Of a stretch of DNA of 64,000 nucleotides, positions 29,954-43,663 are shown piece after piece; within the stretch, counting starts at the first letter, position 1; each line of letters begins with the position of its first letter. The notes under the pieces are model-generated. The model saw only the letters and a list, made by a program, of their open reading frames with translations. It did not search any database and had not been told where the DNA came from. This DNA comes from CAWAQA01 sp963784065 (GTDB lineage Bacteria; Acidobacteriota; Vicinamibacteria; Vicinamibacterales; UBA2999), in assembly GCA_963784065.1 (NCBI GenBank), contig CAWAQA010000005.1:186001-250000 (forward strand). Reading direction: 5' to 3'. The position numbers and the translations under genes were made by a program.

Positions 29954-32716
29954 GCGTCGAACACTATCACTGCTCTTCTTGATCGTCGCGGCGTCGGCTG
30001 GGCTGACAGGTCAGTCGGCGCGGCCGGTCTTCGACCGCAAGGCCTTCGAAATCCCGCACCAGAAGTTCGTGCTCGAGAACGGGCTGACGCTCCTCGTCCA
30101 CGAGGACCACTCGGTGCCGGTCGTCGCGGTGAACCTCTGGTACCACGTGGGGTCGCGGAACGAGAAACGCGGCAAGACCGGGTTCGCGCACCTGTTCGAA
30201 CACTTCTTCTTCAACGGCTCCCAGCACTACCCGAAGGGATTCCGCGAGGCGATGGACGACCTCGGCGCGAACAACCGCAACGGCACGACCAACGAGGACC
30301 GGACGAACTTCTTCGAGGACGTGCCGGTATCCGCGCTCGAGCGGACGCTGTACCTCGAGGCCGATCGCATGGGATTCCTGGCGGCGCAGATCAACGACGC
30401 CATGCTCGAGCGCGAGCGCGGCGTCGTCCAGAACGAGAAGCGCCAGGGCGAGAACCAGCCGTACGGCCGCGTGTTCGACACGATCGTCGAGCGCATGTTC
30501 CCGGCCTCGCATCCGTACAGCTGGCCGACGATCGGCAGCATGGAGGACCTCGACGCCGCGCGTCTCGAGGACGTCAAGGCGTGGTACGCCGCGTACTACG
30601 GGCCCAACAACTGCGTGCTCTCGCTGGCCGGCGACATCACGCCGGCGCGGGCGCTCGAGCTGGTGAAGAAGTACTTCGGCGGCATTGCGCCGGGGCCGCC
30701 GCATGGATCGCGCTCGAGCGGTGGGTGCCGCGACTCGACGCCAACATGCGCGACCAGATGCAGGACCGCGTCCCGCAGGCACGCGTCTACCGCGTGTATC
30801 ACGTGCCGGCGTGGCGCGATCCGGACATCCAGCGTCTCGAGTTGCTTGCCAGCGTGCTGAGCGGATCGCGCAGCGCGCGCCTCGACAGGCCGCTGGTCTA
30901 CCAGCAGGAACTGGCGACGGCCGTGAGCGCCGATGTGTATCCGAGCGAGCTGTCGAGCCTGCTGGTCCTCACCGCCACCGTCCGGCCCGGCGTCGATCCC
31001 GCGACCGTCGAGCAGCACATGGACCGCATCGTCGGCGAGTTGCTGCAGCAGGGGCCCGACCGATGCCGAACTGCAGCGCGCCCGCAGCCGCCTCCTCGCG
31101 AACTTCACGCGCGGCGCCGAGCGCCTGGGCGGTTTCGGCGGACGCTCGGACATCCTCGCGCAGAGCATGACCTACGACGGGCGGCCGGACGGCTACCTCG
31201 ATCGGCTGGAGCGCCTTGGCACCGCGACCGCCGTCGAAGTACGCGACACGGCCCGCCGCTGGCTCGAGGCGCCGCACTACACGCTCGTGGTGTCGCCGTT
31301 CCCGCCGCTCGCGCTCAGGACAGACCACGATCGATCGCACGGTGTTGCCATCACTCGCCGACCCGCCCGACGTCACCTTCCCGGCCGTGCAGCGCGCGAA
31401 GCTGGCCAACGGCCTCGGCGTCATGCTGATCGAGCGGCATTCGGTGCCGCTCGTGAACGTCTCGCTGGCTGTTGATGCCGGTTACGCAGCCGATTCGGCC
31501 GCGCAGGCCGGCGCCGCCTCGCTCGCGCTCGATCTGCTCGACGACGGGACGACGACGCGCGACACGTTCAGGATCGCCGACGAGCTCGACACCCTCGGCG
31601 CCCGCATCACGACCGCGAGCTCGCTGGACCTCTCGTTCGTGCGTCTGCAGGCGCTGCCGCGAAACCTCGCGCCGTCGCTGGCCCTGTTTGCCGACGTCAT
31701 CCTGCAGCCCCTCGTTCCCGCAGGACATGGTGGACCTGGCGAAGCGGCGCCGGCTCGCGCAGATCGCGCAGGAGAAGGCCAACCCGGTACCGGCGGCGAT
31801 GCGCGTCGTGCCGGCGCTGCTCTTCAGCGCGGGCCACGCCTACGGCAATCCGATCAGCGGCACAGGCTACGAACAGACGGTGTCGGCGCTGACGCGCGGC
31901 GATCTGGTGACGTGGCATCGCGACTGGTTCCATCCCGGCAACGCCACGGTGATCGTCACCGGCGACACGACGATGGCGGCGCTGCTGCCGGAACTGGAGC
32001 GGGCGTTCAGCGCATGGAAGCCCGGACAAGCGCCCGCCAAGCGGATCCAATCCGTGCCGGCGACTTCCGGAAAGCGGGTGTACCTCATCGACCGTCCCGG
32101 CGCGCCGCAGTCGGTGATCGTGGCGGCGCATGTCTCCGAGCCGGGCGGACAGGCGGAAGATCTCGCGATCGAGACCGTGATGCGCAACTTCGGCGGCATC
32201 GCCACCTCGCGCCTCAATCGCAACCTGCGGCTCGACAAGCACTGGAGCTACGGCACGCACGGGCCTGCTGCAGGATGCGCGCGGGCAGCGGCCGTTCATC
32301 GTCATCGCGCCCGTGCAGACCGACAAGACGAAGGAGTCGATCGTCGAAGTGATGAGGCGAGCTCGCCGGCATTGCCGGCGCGCGGCCGATCCGCGGCGAG
32401 GAGTTCGAGAGCATCATGCGCACGCAGACGCTCGGATTGCCTGGCCGGTGGGCGACGCTCGCGGCGCTCGAGGCCGCGGCCGTCCAGCTCCTCAACTATC
32501 GCTATCCCGACGAATACTTCTCGACCTATGCGCGGCGCGTCCGCAGCCTCGGCGAGCCTGACCTCGCGGCCGCGGCACAGAAGTTCATCAGGCCGTCAGA
32601 AGTGATCTGGGTCATCGTCGGCGACCTCGCGCAGGTGGAGAAAGGCGTGCGCGAGCTGAACCTGGGCGAGGTCGACGCGGCTCGACGGCGACGGCCGGCC
32701 GGCGGGAACGAACTGA
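29952..32716 (+). CDS. Double-domain M16 zinc peptidase (pitrilysin family; many frameshifts)
   Basis: An exported protein of about 921 residues with two M16 units. MRRTLSLLFLIVAASAG is a signal peptide. Unit 1 carries the inverted zinc motif HLFEHFFFNGS (HxxEH) and the distant Glu in ERGVVQNEKRQGEN, then AYYGPNNCVLSLAGDI. Unit 2 (from about residue 465: QRAKLANGLGVMLIERHSVP) lacks the zinc motif (AGAASLALDLLDDGT) and has HRDWFHPGNATVIVTGDT. Shifts lie near 30705, 31060, 31320, 31725, 32270, 32350 and 32672; the last restores RLDGDGRPAGTN and the TGA at 32714-32716. TACGAT at 29925 and a CGAGG site upstream make a plausible promoter and ribosome site. It should degrade peptides in the periplasm. 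Confidence 0.85.
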
Positions 32717-32750
32717 ACAGCGGCAGCCTACCGCAGATCACGACTACAGC

Positions 32751-32770
32751 CAGAGACACAGAGAAACCGA
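32751..32770. repeat. CAGAGACACAGAG dispersed repeat
   Basis: It shares CAGAGACACAGAG with 22915-22930 and, in complement, with 8515-8540. It lies in the convergent gap between the M16 and aconitase-family genes. Confidence 0.55.
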
Positions 32771-32869
32771 GCCAAGCGATCCGATCGTGTGCCTCTGCTG
32801 TCTCGTGCGGCCCGTGCGGATGCACGTGCCGATGCCGTGCCTGCTGCCCGTGCTCGCTGCGCGAGCCTC

Positions 32870-34944
32870 TCAAATCCCGTACTCCTCCGGATCCCACACC
32901 AGCCCCAGCTCTGACGGCGGCGCCATGTAGCCCGCCAGCGCCGACGCGGCCACGATCGCGGGGCTGGCGAGGTATCCTTCGCCGCCGAGCCCCATCCGGT
33001 TCTGCCAGTTGCGATTGAACGACGTGATCGCGCGCTGGCCGGCGGTCAACGCGTCGGGACCCTGGCCGAAGCAGGGGCCGCACCACGACTGCCGAATCTC
33101 GCCGCCGATCGACCGGAACACGCTCGCGATCGACTCGCCGCCGAGCCGCGGATCGGGGCGCTCGATCTGCCGGCCGACCCCGCCCGATCCCGGGAACACG
33201 ATGAACTCGCGCGTCGCCTTCGTGAGCCCCGCCTTCCGCGCGTTGTAGATCACCAGCGCCGCCTGCAGCAGATCGTCGTAGCTGCCGTTGGTGCAGCTGC
33301 CGATCATCGCCTTGTCGAACTGGATGCGCTCGCGCGCGACGTCCGCCGCCGGGAACGCGTTGCCGGGGCTGAACGGCTTCGCGATCATCGGCGTCACGTC
33401 CGGCAGCGACAACTCCTCGTCTATCTCGTAGCGCGCATCGCCGCCAGGCGCGATGCGCGGGTAGGGCATCTCGGTCACGCCCTTCTCCGCGTACCACGCA
33501 TACGTGACGTCGTCGGCCGCAAAGATGCCGTTGAGCGCCTCCGCCTCCGCCATCATGTTCGCGATCGTGTTCCGATAGGCGATCGGCAGCTGCCGCTGCC
33601 GGTCGACGAACTCCACGGACATGCCCTGCGACTGCTTCGCGCCCCAGCGCCGCAGCAGCTCCAGGACGATGTCCTTGCCGGCGACCCAGGGCTGCAGCGC
33701 GCCGGTGAACACGACGCGACGCGCCTGTGGCAGCGTGAAGTAGACGTAGCCCGTGGACCACCCGAAGCCGAGCGTCGTCGAACCGACGCCCATCCCGACG
33801 GCGCCGTACGCGCCGTAGGCGCGGCTGTGCGAGTCGGCGCCGGGAATGAACTGTCCCGGCATGACGAGCCCCTGCTCGGGAAAGTAGAAGTGGAAGATGC
33901 CGTCGCCCGGCGTGGCGTAGTACGGGCCTCACCAGCTGCTGCTCTTTCGCGAAGGCGCGTCCGATCCCGGTCTGCTTGTCGTCGTCGTCGCGGCCGGTGA
34001 AGACGAAGTGATCGTTCGCGATTGCCGCCTGGCGAGGATAGATCGACGTGCCGCCGGTGATCTGGTTGAACGTGTGGATGGCAAAGGGCGCGGTACCGTC
34101 CGAAGCCGGCAGCAGGTCCGCGTACACGCGGACCGTGTCGCCGGGTGCCAGCTCGCGCCGCTGTTTGTCCACGCGGTGCGCCCACACGATCTGCTCCGTC
34201 GTCGTCATCCGCCGCGCGAGCGGTTCGTCAGGGAACACGATCTCGGGCCGCCGTTCGACAGAGGCACGGAACTCGCGGCGGCCCACCTCGAAGATGCCGC
34301 CGCCCTGGCGGATCTCGTCTTCCTTCGGCGTCAGCGGAATCGGGTCGTAGGTTTTTCCCTGGGTGACGTTCTGGATGCGGCGCGACACCGGGTCGAGCGT
34401 GAACTCGTCGCCGTCGCTGCGCGTCGGCGACCGCCTCCGGGCTCTGCACGACGTGGAGCCCGAGGTTCAGCGCGTTGCGGCGGAAGATGTCGCCCATGTT
34501 CTGGCCGCAGATGATGACCAGGTCGAGGCCTGCTTCGTCGGCGATGCCCTTGAGGCCGGCCGGGCTCATCTCGCGCGAGGAGCCAATCGCGAAGCGGTCG
34601 CCGGCGATGACAAAGGTCTCGCCCCGGTGGACGCGGGCGCGAAAGTCCGGCATCAGGTAGCGAAAGGCCCCGGCCTTCCACCGCTCGTCGAGGGTGTCGA
34701 GGCTTTCGGAGACGCAGTCGGCCGCCGGGGTGATCTGGTCGGTGTCGATAGCGTCGAGCTTGCGGCCGAATTTCGTGCCCGGCAGCTTCGGGTCCCAGAA
34801 AATCAGTGCACGGCCGCGTATCAGTCCGTGGTGAGCCGTTTCAGGCAGTTGTGACTCTTTGGGATGGATCGCAGAGCTGCCGGGGTCCGCGACCGTACGG
34901 CCGGGCTTCAGCGTGGCAGGCCTGATCGTGTGCATTTGCGCCAT
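32870..34944 (-). CDS. Aconitase/isopropylmalate isomerase-family hydratase with the swivel domain first (two frameshifts)
   Basis: A protein of about 690 residues. The N-terminal 170 residues are the swivel (LeuD-like) domain: FGRKLDAIDTDQITPAADC and FAIGSSREMSPAGLKGI. After a shift near 34430 the catalytic (LeuC-like) part follows: AHRVDKQRRELAPGD, FIPGADSHSRAYGAYGAVG, VGSTT, MIGSCTNGSYDDLLQAA and RQSWCGPCFGQGPDAL. SCTNG and CGPC supply the three 4Fe-4S cysteines. A second shift near 33930 joins FAKEQQLVRP to YYATPGDGIFHFYFPE. The family dehydrates/rehydrates 3-carboxy-2-hydroxy acids. The swivel-first order is that of AcnB, but without its N-terminal HEAT domain; standard AcnA and fused LeuCD forms have the swivel last. 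The substrate is not determinable. Confidence 0.8.
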
Positions 34945-35119
34945 GTTAACAAGGGCAACCGTTTCTGTTGCTCGAACGACACGGCCATGACGGCCGTATG
35001 ACGAACCGGCATCCCTTCTGCAGAGGTAACCTTTGGGATTTTGGATGGCAAAAGAGTCAGCTCATCCGCGTTACACGGCTCTGATATGATCGGCGGTCCG
35101 CTCTGATGGCACGGACCGA

Positions 35120-37345
35120 ATGAAGAGGGAGAGAGCGGAATTGGCCCCCCGAGTATGGATTCGCCACGCGAAATCACGGCCAGCGAACGACGGCAGCGCG
35201 CCGATCGCAGGGGCGGGCGCCCGGCCCCGCCGCGTCCGGCGCCGCCGGCGCTGCGCATTCTGCCGTCCCCGCGAGATCGACCCGGCGGACCTGAAGAATC
35301 CGGCGCTGTACATCAACCGCGAGCTCAGCTGGCTCGAGTTCAACCAGCGCGTGCTCGCCCAGGCGCTCGCCCCGACGCACGCCGCTGCTCGAGCGCGTGA
35401 AGTTTCTCTCGATCGTCGCGACCAACCTCGACGAGTTCTTCATGATCCGCGTGTCCGCCACGCAGAAGAAGCTGCGCGAGGGGATCGAGGACGTCGCTCC
35501 CGACGGCTACAACACGCAGCAGCAGCTCGAGGCGATGCGCGCGCGCGCGCTGCGCATGCTCCAGGATCAGGCCGCCTGCTGGAACGAGCTGCGGACGCTG
35601 CTCGAAGGGGAGAACATCTCGTTCCTCGAAGCGGAACAGTGGACGCCCGAGATGCGCGAGTACCTCGCCACGCACTTCTCGCGCGAGATCTGCCCGGTGC
35701 TGACGCCGCTGGCGTTCGACCCGGGCCACCCGTTCCCGCTGATTTCGAACCTCAGTAAGAACTTCGCCGTCGTCGTGCGCCACGGCGGCCGCACGAAGTT
35801 CGCGCGCGTGAAGGTGCCCGACGTCCTGCCGCGGTTCGTCGCGGTGCCCGAAGCGCTCGAGCGGCCGGCCGGGGCAGACGCTGCGTCTTCATCGAGGACG
35901 TCATCCGCGCGAACATGCACGAGCTGTTTCCCGGCACGCAGGTCAAGGGCGCGCACCTGTTCCGCGTCGTGCGCGACGCCGACCTCGGCGATCGAGCAGG
36001 ACGAGGCCGACGACCTGCTCGAAACCGTGGACCGCAGCCTGAAGCAGCTGCGCCACGGTGCGCTGTCGCTGCTGCAGGTCGGCGCCGACATGCCGCCGCG
36101 CGTGCTCAACATCCTCGTCGAGAACTTCGAGGTCGACTGACGACGTCGTCGTGAAGACGGCCGATCGCCTCGGGTTCGGCGACTGGATGGAGCTCACCCG
36201 CATCCACCGGCCGGAGCTGAAGGACGCGCCGTTCTCGCCGCGCACCCTGTGGCGCCCGGACGAGGATCCCGAGGTGATCTTCGACGAGCTCCGCTACCAG
36301 GATCAGCTCGTCCACCACCCGTTCGATTCGTTCGGGTCGGTCGAGGCCTTCCTGCGCGCCGCGGTCAAGGATCCGCACGTCATCGCGATCAAGATGACGC
36401 TCTACCGCATCGGCGCCAACTCGCCGCTGATTCCCCTCCTCATCGAAGCGGCGGAAGGCGGCAAGCAGGTGGCGGTGCTCGTCGAGCTGAAGGCGCGCTT
36501 CGACGAGCGCAACAACATCCTGTGGGCGAAGCAGCTGGAGTCGCACGGCATTCACGTCGTCTACGGTTTTGCCGATCTGAAGACGCACGCGAAGCTGTGC
36601 CTCGTGGTGCGGCAGGAGCCCGACGGCATCCAGCGCTACGTGCACACCGGCACCGGCAACTACAACCCGGAGACCGCGAAGGTCTACACCGACCTCGGCC
36701 TCTTCACCTCCGATCCGGACATCGTCGCCGACGTCTCGGACATGTTCAACTACCTGACCGGGATACTCGAGTCAGAAGGAGTTCCGCACCCTGCTGGTCG
36801 CGCCGGTGCAGCTGCGGACGCGGCTGGCGGAGCTGATCGCGCGCGAGGCGGAGCACGCGCGCGCGGGACGCCCGGCCCGCATGATCTTCAAGGTCAACGC
36901 GGTCACCGACGACCAGATGATCCGCGTGCTCTATCGCGCGTCGCAGGCCGGCGTGGCGATGGACCTGATCGTGCGCGGCATCTGCAGCCTGCGGCCGGGG
37001 ATCCCGGGCGTCAGCGACAACATCCGCGTCCGCTCGATCGTCGGCCGGTTCCTCGAGCACTCGCGCATCTACTGGTTCCAGAACGGCGGGCACGACGAGA
37101 TGTACATCGGCAGCGCCGACCTGATGGAGCGGAATCTCGACCGCCGCGTGGAGACGCTGACGCCGGTGCGCGACGCGGAGATCCTCGAGCACCTGCGCGA
37201 CGTCGTGCTCGACGCCTACCTGCGCGACACCGAGCGCGCGATGGTGCTGGACGCGGCGGGGCATTACACGCGACCGGACAGCGCGTCCGGCCCGTTCAAC
37301 GCGCAGCAGTTCCTGCTGCAGCACTACACCGAGCAACGGGACTGA
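35120..37345 (+). CDS. ppk1: Polyphosphate kinase 1 (several frameshifts)
   Basis: A protein of about 742 residues with the PPK1 domain order. The N domain has LYINRELSWLEFNQRVL and ERVKFLSIVATNLDEFFMIR. The head domain has LTPLAFDPGHPFPLISNLSKN. C1 has FDSFGSVEAFLRAAVKDP, IKMTLYRIGANSPLIPLLIE and THAKLCLVVRQE (the phosphohistidine is in THAK). C2 has GTGNYNPETAKVYTDLGLF, MIFKVNAVTDDQMIRVLY and NGGHDEMYIGSADLMERNLD. Shifts lie near 35385, 35880, 35990, 36140 and 36777. It makes polyphosphate from ATP at the inner membrane face. The start is uncertain: the ATG at 35120 is in the correct frame but the first 55 residues are low-complexity. Its conservation between shifts argues for sequencing error. 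Confidence 0.88.
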
Positions 37346-37348
37346 ACG

Positions 37349-37397
37349 GTCTACGGCCTCCGTTCTCGGCCTCCGAGCCCTGGACCCTGAGCCTTTC
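37349..37397. repeat. Heptanucleotide array, unit GCCTCCG / AGCCCTG
   Basis: GTCTACG, GCCTCCG, TTCTCGG and then AGCCCTG, GACCCTG, AGCCTTT occur in 7-nt register between the convergent polyphosphate kinase and small membrane protein genes. Confidence 0.6.
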
Positions 37398-37633
37398 AGG
37401 TAACCGTCGCAGCCCACCACGCGATGGCGGCAACCAGCACAATCCCGCCGACGACTGGAAACGCAATCATCGCGGCGGCGGTCAGCACGGCGAGGGTCAC
37501 GACGAGAGCCGCAGGGCCTGAGCGGCCAGAGCAGCGCCAGCCCCACCCGCGCGGCGGGCCGCGCGTCGATCGCCGCGACACCGAGCAGCACTCCGACGGC
37601 GTAAATCAACAGGACTGAAGAAAGATCAGGCAT
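37396..37633 (-). CDS. Small membrane protein of unknown function (one frameshift)
   Basis: A protein of about 78 residues with three hydrophobic stretches: LSSVLLIYAVGVLLGVAAID, VGLALLWPL, and ALVVTLAVLTAAAMIAFPVV followed by GGIVLVAAIAWWAATVT. The two halves lie in different frames and join near 37517. No known family is recognised. It is convergent with the polyphosphate kinase gene; the link may be accidental. Confidence 0.5.
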
Positions 37634-37767
37634 CTCGCATGTTTTTGCACAGAATTTTATTCGGTGCAGGGTTACTCTCCTGAGCTGTTCGAGCCGATAC
37701 GCTGACTTAGCAGCGATCCTGTGCGCTACTGGACGTTCGTGTCCGTTCTCGTCATATGTGTATCAAT

Positions 37768-37777
37768 TGCACGTGCA
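37768..37777. promoter_or_regulatory. 10-bp perfect palindrome TGCACGTGCA upstream of a TonB receptor gene
   Basis: The palindrome lies 37 nt before the ATG of the second Oar-like receptor, in an unusually AT-rich 170-bp leader (37640-37813). It could be an operator. AAGGAG about 8 nt before the ATG is the ribosome site. No clear -35/-10 pair is assigned. Confidence 0.35.
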
Positions 37778-37813
37778 CAGATTGTTAGACTGACGGGTCG
37801 ATAAGGAGCTCTC

Positions 37814-40754
37814 ATGCAGAGATTGACGAGGGTGGCCCTCGTCGTCGCGGTACTGCTGGTCCCGGCGGCGGCGTTCGCACAACAGACGACAGGGAGTGTG
37901 ATCGGCCGCGTCGCTGACGAACAGGGCGGCGCTGTACCCGGCGTCACCGTTTCCGCCAGCAACAGCGCCACCGGCTTCGTGCGCTCCACGATTTCCGACG
38001 CGGAAGGCCTTTACCGCCTCGCCGCCCTCCCGGTCGGCGACTACGACGTCGTCATCGAGCTGGTCGGGTTCACGCGCGTCGAGCGGAACGATCTCCACGT
38101 CAACGTGTCGCAGGCGATCGACCTCGACGTGACCTTGCGCGTGGCGCAGGTCGCCGAAACCGTGACGGTCACGGGAGACGCGCCGCTCGTCTCGACCTCG
38201 TCCTCGACGCTCGGCCAAGTCGTCGACCTGACGCAGATCATGAACCTGCCGCTCAACGGCCGCCAGTTCGCGAACCTGGCGGCCACCGTCCCCGGTGTCG
38301 GCCTCGGATTCAACTCCGAGGGCACGAAGAGCTCGCAGTACACCCCGCAGATCAGCGGCGGCAACGGCCGTAACCTCAATTACCTCGTTGACGGCGGCGA
38401 CAACAACGACGACACGACCGGCGGCCTGCTGCAGCTGTTTCCGCTCGAGGCGATCCAGGAATTCAACGTCATGACGAGCGGCTTCAAGGCGGAGTACGGC
38501 CGCAGTGACGGCGGCGTCCTCAACGTCGTGACCAAGAGCGGCACCAACGACCTGCGCGGCAGCTGGTTCTCGTTGTTCCGCGCACGAAGCCCTGAACGCG
38601 CAAACGCTCTCCGAGCGGTTGCTCGGCGCGGACAAGCAGGAATATCGCCGGTACCAGTTCGGCGGAAGCGTCGGCGGGCCGATCGTCGAGAACCGCGTGC
38701 ACTACTTCGGCGCGTTCGAACGGATGCAGCAGGACACGCGGCAGCCGGTCAACACCCGCGGGCTCTTCCCCGCGGCGGACGGCGTCTACGACACGCCGGT
38801 GCGCGAAACCCTCTTCACCGGCAAGCTCACGGCGACGCTGAACCCGGCGCAGTACCTCGCGGTGCGTTACGGACGCAATGTGAACTCGCAGCCGAGCAAT
38901 GCCGGCCTGCGCAACGCGCCCGAGTCGTGGTCCACCAGCCGGAACCAGTTCAACTCGGTCAACGGCAACCACAACTGGGTCCTCGGCCGAGTCGGGACTC
39001 AACGAGCTCATCGTCCAGGTACTCCGACTTCCGGAACGGCATCCCGGCGAGCACCGGCGGGCCTTCGCTGCTCTTCCCCAACGGCGTCCGGGCCGGGACG
39101 AACCCGATCGCGCCGCAGGCGACGGAACAGGAGAAGTGGCAGTTCCGCGATGACGTGAGCCTCTCGTTGCCCGGATTCGCGGGGCTGGGCCACGAGCTGA
39201 AGGTCGGCGTGAACTGGATCCACGAGCCGCGCCTCTTCACCAGCGCGCAGTCGCTGTTCAAAGGTCAGTACACGTTCACCGCGAATGACATCGCCGCGCC
39301 GGTGCGTGAAATCGTGGTGCTCGGCGGCACCGCCGCAGCGAACCTCCCGCTGGACATGTACGGGCTCTACGTCCAGGACGACTGGCGGGTCACCGATCGC
39401 CTGACGCTGAATCTCGGCGTACGGTGGGATTACGTCGACGGCGTGCCGCTCGACCAGGACAGCAATCCGAACTTCGCCGCCATGCAGGCGGCGGGCCGCG
39501 CCGGACTCTTCGCGGGGACGGCGCTGGAGGATTTCGGCAGCGAGCCGCGCGGTGACAAGGACAACATCCAGCCGCGCGCCGGCTTCACCTACGACCTGCG
39601 CGGCGATGGCCGCGACGTCGTGCGTGGCGGCTGGGGCCTCTACACCGACTTCGCCTACACGAACACGAACATGCTGGCCGCGGCGTTCGACGCCGCGGGA
39701 GGCAGCGGGCCCGTCTTCCTCGCCAGCAACCCCGCCGGGCTGCGGCGGCCCGACGGCGCCTGGTTCAGGATCGGCGATCCGCTCTCGTCGATCGAGTCGC
39801 TGAACCTGGTGAACCCGGACCTTCCGCTGCTGCAAGGTCACGTGGTGTCGCCGCGCCTCGAGCAGCCGTACACGATCCAGACGAACCTCGGCTGGGCGCA
39901 CGAACTCGGCGCCGCGATGGCGCTGACAGCGGACTACGTGCGGGTCGAAGGACGCGATCTCAACGTTCGCCTGCGGCCGAACGCCATCGTCAATGGCCGC
40001 CGGGCGCTGGCGGATCTGCCGATCCAGCCCAATGGCTTCTACCTTCCGCACCGCAATCAGCGCCGGCGAGAGCCGATACGATGCGTTGATTCTCGGGTTG
40101 CGACGACGGATGTCGCGCGGCGTCGACGTGAACGGGTGGTACGCGCTCTCGAGCTCGACGAGCGATGTCGGACCGGCCTCCGACGAGCTCGACACGAACC
40201 TCGTCCAGGACGTGCGCGATCCGTTCGGGCCCGTGCAGGACGGCCCGACGGCGCGCACCGACGCGCGCCATCGCGTCACCATCAGTGCCGTCGTTCAAGC
40301 GCCGCTGGGGGTCATGGTGTCGCCGTTCTTCACGTATCGGTCGGCGCTGCCGACACACACCATTGAGGGGCTCGACCTGAACGCGGACGGCAACCTGGTG
40401 GACAAGACCGCGATGGCGTATCGGTATACCGGGCTCGACGAGAGCACCGGCCGCGCCACGTTCGAGGAGGCCGGTCCGTGTGAAACGGTGAACTGCAGCC
40501 GCCGCGCGCCGTTCTCGCAGCTCAACCTCCGCGTGAGCCGCGGCTTCCGACTCGGGAGCGCCATGAACCTCGAGGCGATCGCCGAAGTGTTCAACCTCTT
40601 CAACGCGAAGAACCCCTTCATCCCCATCGCCACGACGCGCCTGTCGAGCCCGGGCGTGCCGCAGAACGGGTTCATGCAGCCCAACGCATTCGCCGGCGAC
40701 ATCCTGCAGCCGGAGCAGCGGGTGGGGCAGCTCGGATTCCGACTCACCTTTTAG
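37814..40754 (+). CDS. Oar-like TonB-dependent receptor (three frameshifts)
   Basis: An outer membrane protein of about 980 residues. The signal is VALVVAVLLVPAAAFAQQ. The carboxypeptidase-regulatory domain (GSVIGRVADEQGGAVPGVTV, residues about 28-115) is followed by a plug (LPLNGRQFANLAATVPGVGL, YLVDGGDNNDDTTGGL, FKAEYGRSDGGVLNVVTKSG) and a large barrel (NLGVRWDYVDGVPLD, NIQPRAGFTYDLRGDGRDVV) ending GQLGFRLTF. Shifts near 38577, 38993 and 40045 interrupt it. A clear AAGGAG site fixes the start. The ligand is unknown; acidobacterial members often serve peptide or glycan uptake. The stop TAG (40752-40754) abuts a hairpin element. Confidence 0.88.
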
Positions 40755-40773
40755 GCGGACCTGAAGGTCCGCC
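40754..40773. repeat. Loop-conserved hairpin element, arm GGCGGACC, loop TGAA
   Basis: Perfect 8-bp arms around TGAA; the first base is the last base of the receptor stop codon. First of two copies in this convergent gap. Confidence 0.8.
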
Positions 40774-40790
40774 TCCACGGAGTTGACGTG

Positions 40791-40810
40791 GGCCGACCTA
40801 CGGGTCGGCC
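40791..40810. repeat. Hairpin element, arm GGCCGACC, loop TACG
   Basis: Perfect 8-bp arms; the stem matches the 57420 copy but the loop is TACG in place of TGAA. Confidence 0.75.
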
Positions 40811-40847
40811 TGGCGACACGAGGCCTTCGCTACGAGGGGCTCGTCGA

Positions 40848-41321
40848 TCATCCGATCGCTTCCAGCTGCGGCAGATGATGCCGCTCGTGACCGGCGAAGA
40901 ACGTCATCACCCATTCGACGGTCACTGGACCGTGCTCCGGGTGCGTGAACGTGCGCCCGCGCTGCTCGGGCGTCAGCGACCGGCATAGCCTGAGGTTCAT
41001 CTGGCGCAGGCCGAGATACGCGGCGAGCGCCGCGTGTCCGTCGACCGCGGGCTCCACGCGCATCCAGGCGTCCTGGTCGAACGGCTGGATGACGTAGCCG
41101 TCCTCGGCGAGGCCGAAGCGCAGGCGGTTGGCAAAGACCATCTCCGCCTGCGCGAGATGCGTGAGAACCTGCCGCGCGGTCCACTTGCCGGGCGCGTGAC
41201 TGCGCTCGAACCGATCCTCAGGCCACGCGCTGACCACCTGCTCGATCCGGCGCGGGGTCCGCTCCAGGGTGCGCAGCAGGTCTTCTCCCGCCACGTACTG
41301 CTCATACGGGTTGTGGCTCAT
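40848..41321 (-). CDS. DinB-family putative metal-dependent hydrolase
   Basis: A 157-residue four-helix protein of the DinB/YfiT superfamily. It carries the three histidine sites expected for metal binding: KWTARQVLTHLAQAEMVFAN in helix 2 and FFAGHERHHLPQLEAIG near the end. The length is normal with no frameshift. Family members include thiol transferases using bacillithiol or mycothiol, and many of unknown role. The gene is divergent from the CHASE kinase, 35 bp away. Confidence 0.88.
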   Translation of the reverse strand: MSHNPYEQYVAGEDLLRTLERTPRRIEQVVSAWPEDRFERSHAPGKWTARQVLTHLAQAEMVFANRLRFGLAEDGYVIQPFDQDAWMRVEPAVDGHAALAAYLGLRQMNLRLCRSLTPEQRGRTFTHPEHGPVTVEWVMTFFAGHERHHLPQLEAIG

Positions 41322-41343
41322 CGGTTCAGCCTATCAGAGGCGG

Positions 41344-41349
41344 TACACT
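41344..41349 (+). promoter_or_regulatory. -10-like TACACT placed 7 nt before the hybrid kinase ATG
   Basis: TACACT, seven bases, then the ATG at 41357. The nearest GAGG is about 17 nt from the ATG, too far for a ribosome site, so a leaderless transcript is possible. Confidence 0.35.
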
Positions 41350-41356
41350 CAGTTCG

Positions 41357-43626
<2,270 letters not shown>

Positions 43627-43663
43627 TCTTCAGGAACGCCATCTCCCGAGTACCGAATCGCCG

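Noticed and set aside
29147..31429. Plus-strand open frame of 760 codons
   Set aside because: Antisense to the MFS gene in its first part and out of frame with the M16 peptidase in the second; only a short central piece coincides with real coding frame after a shift.
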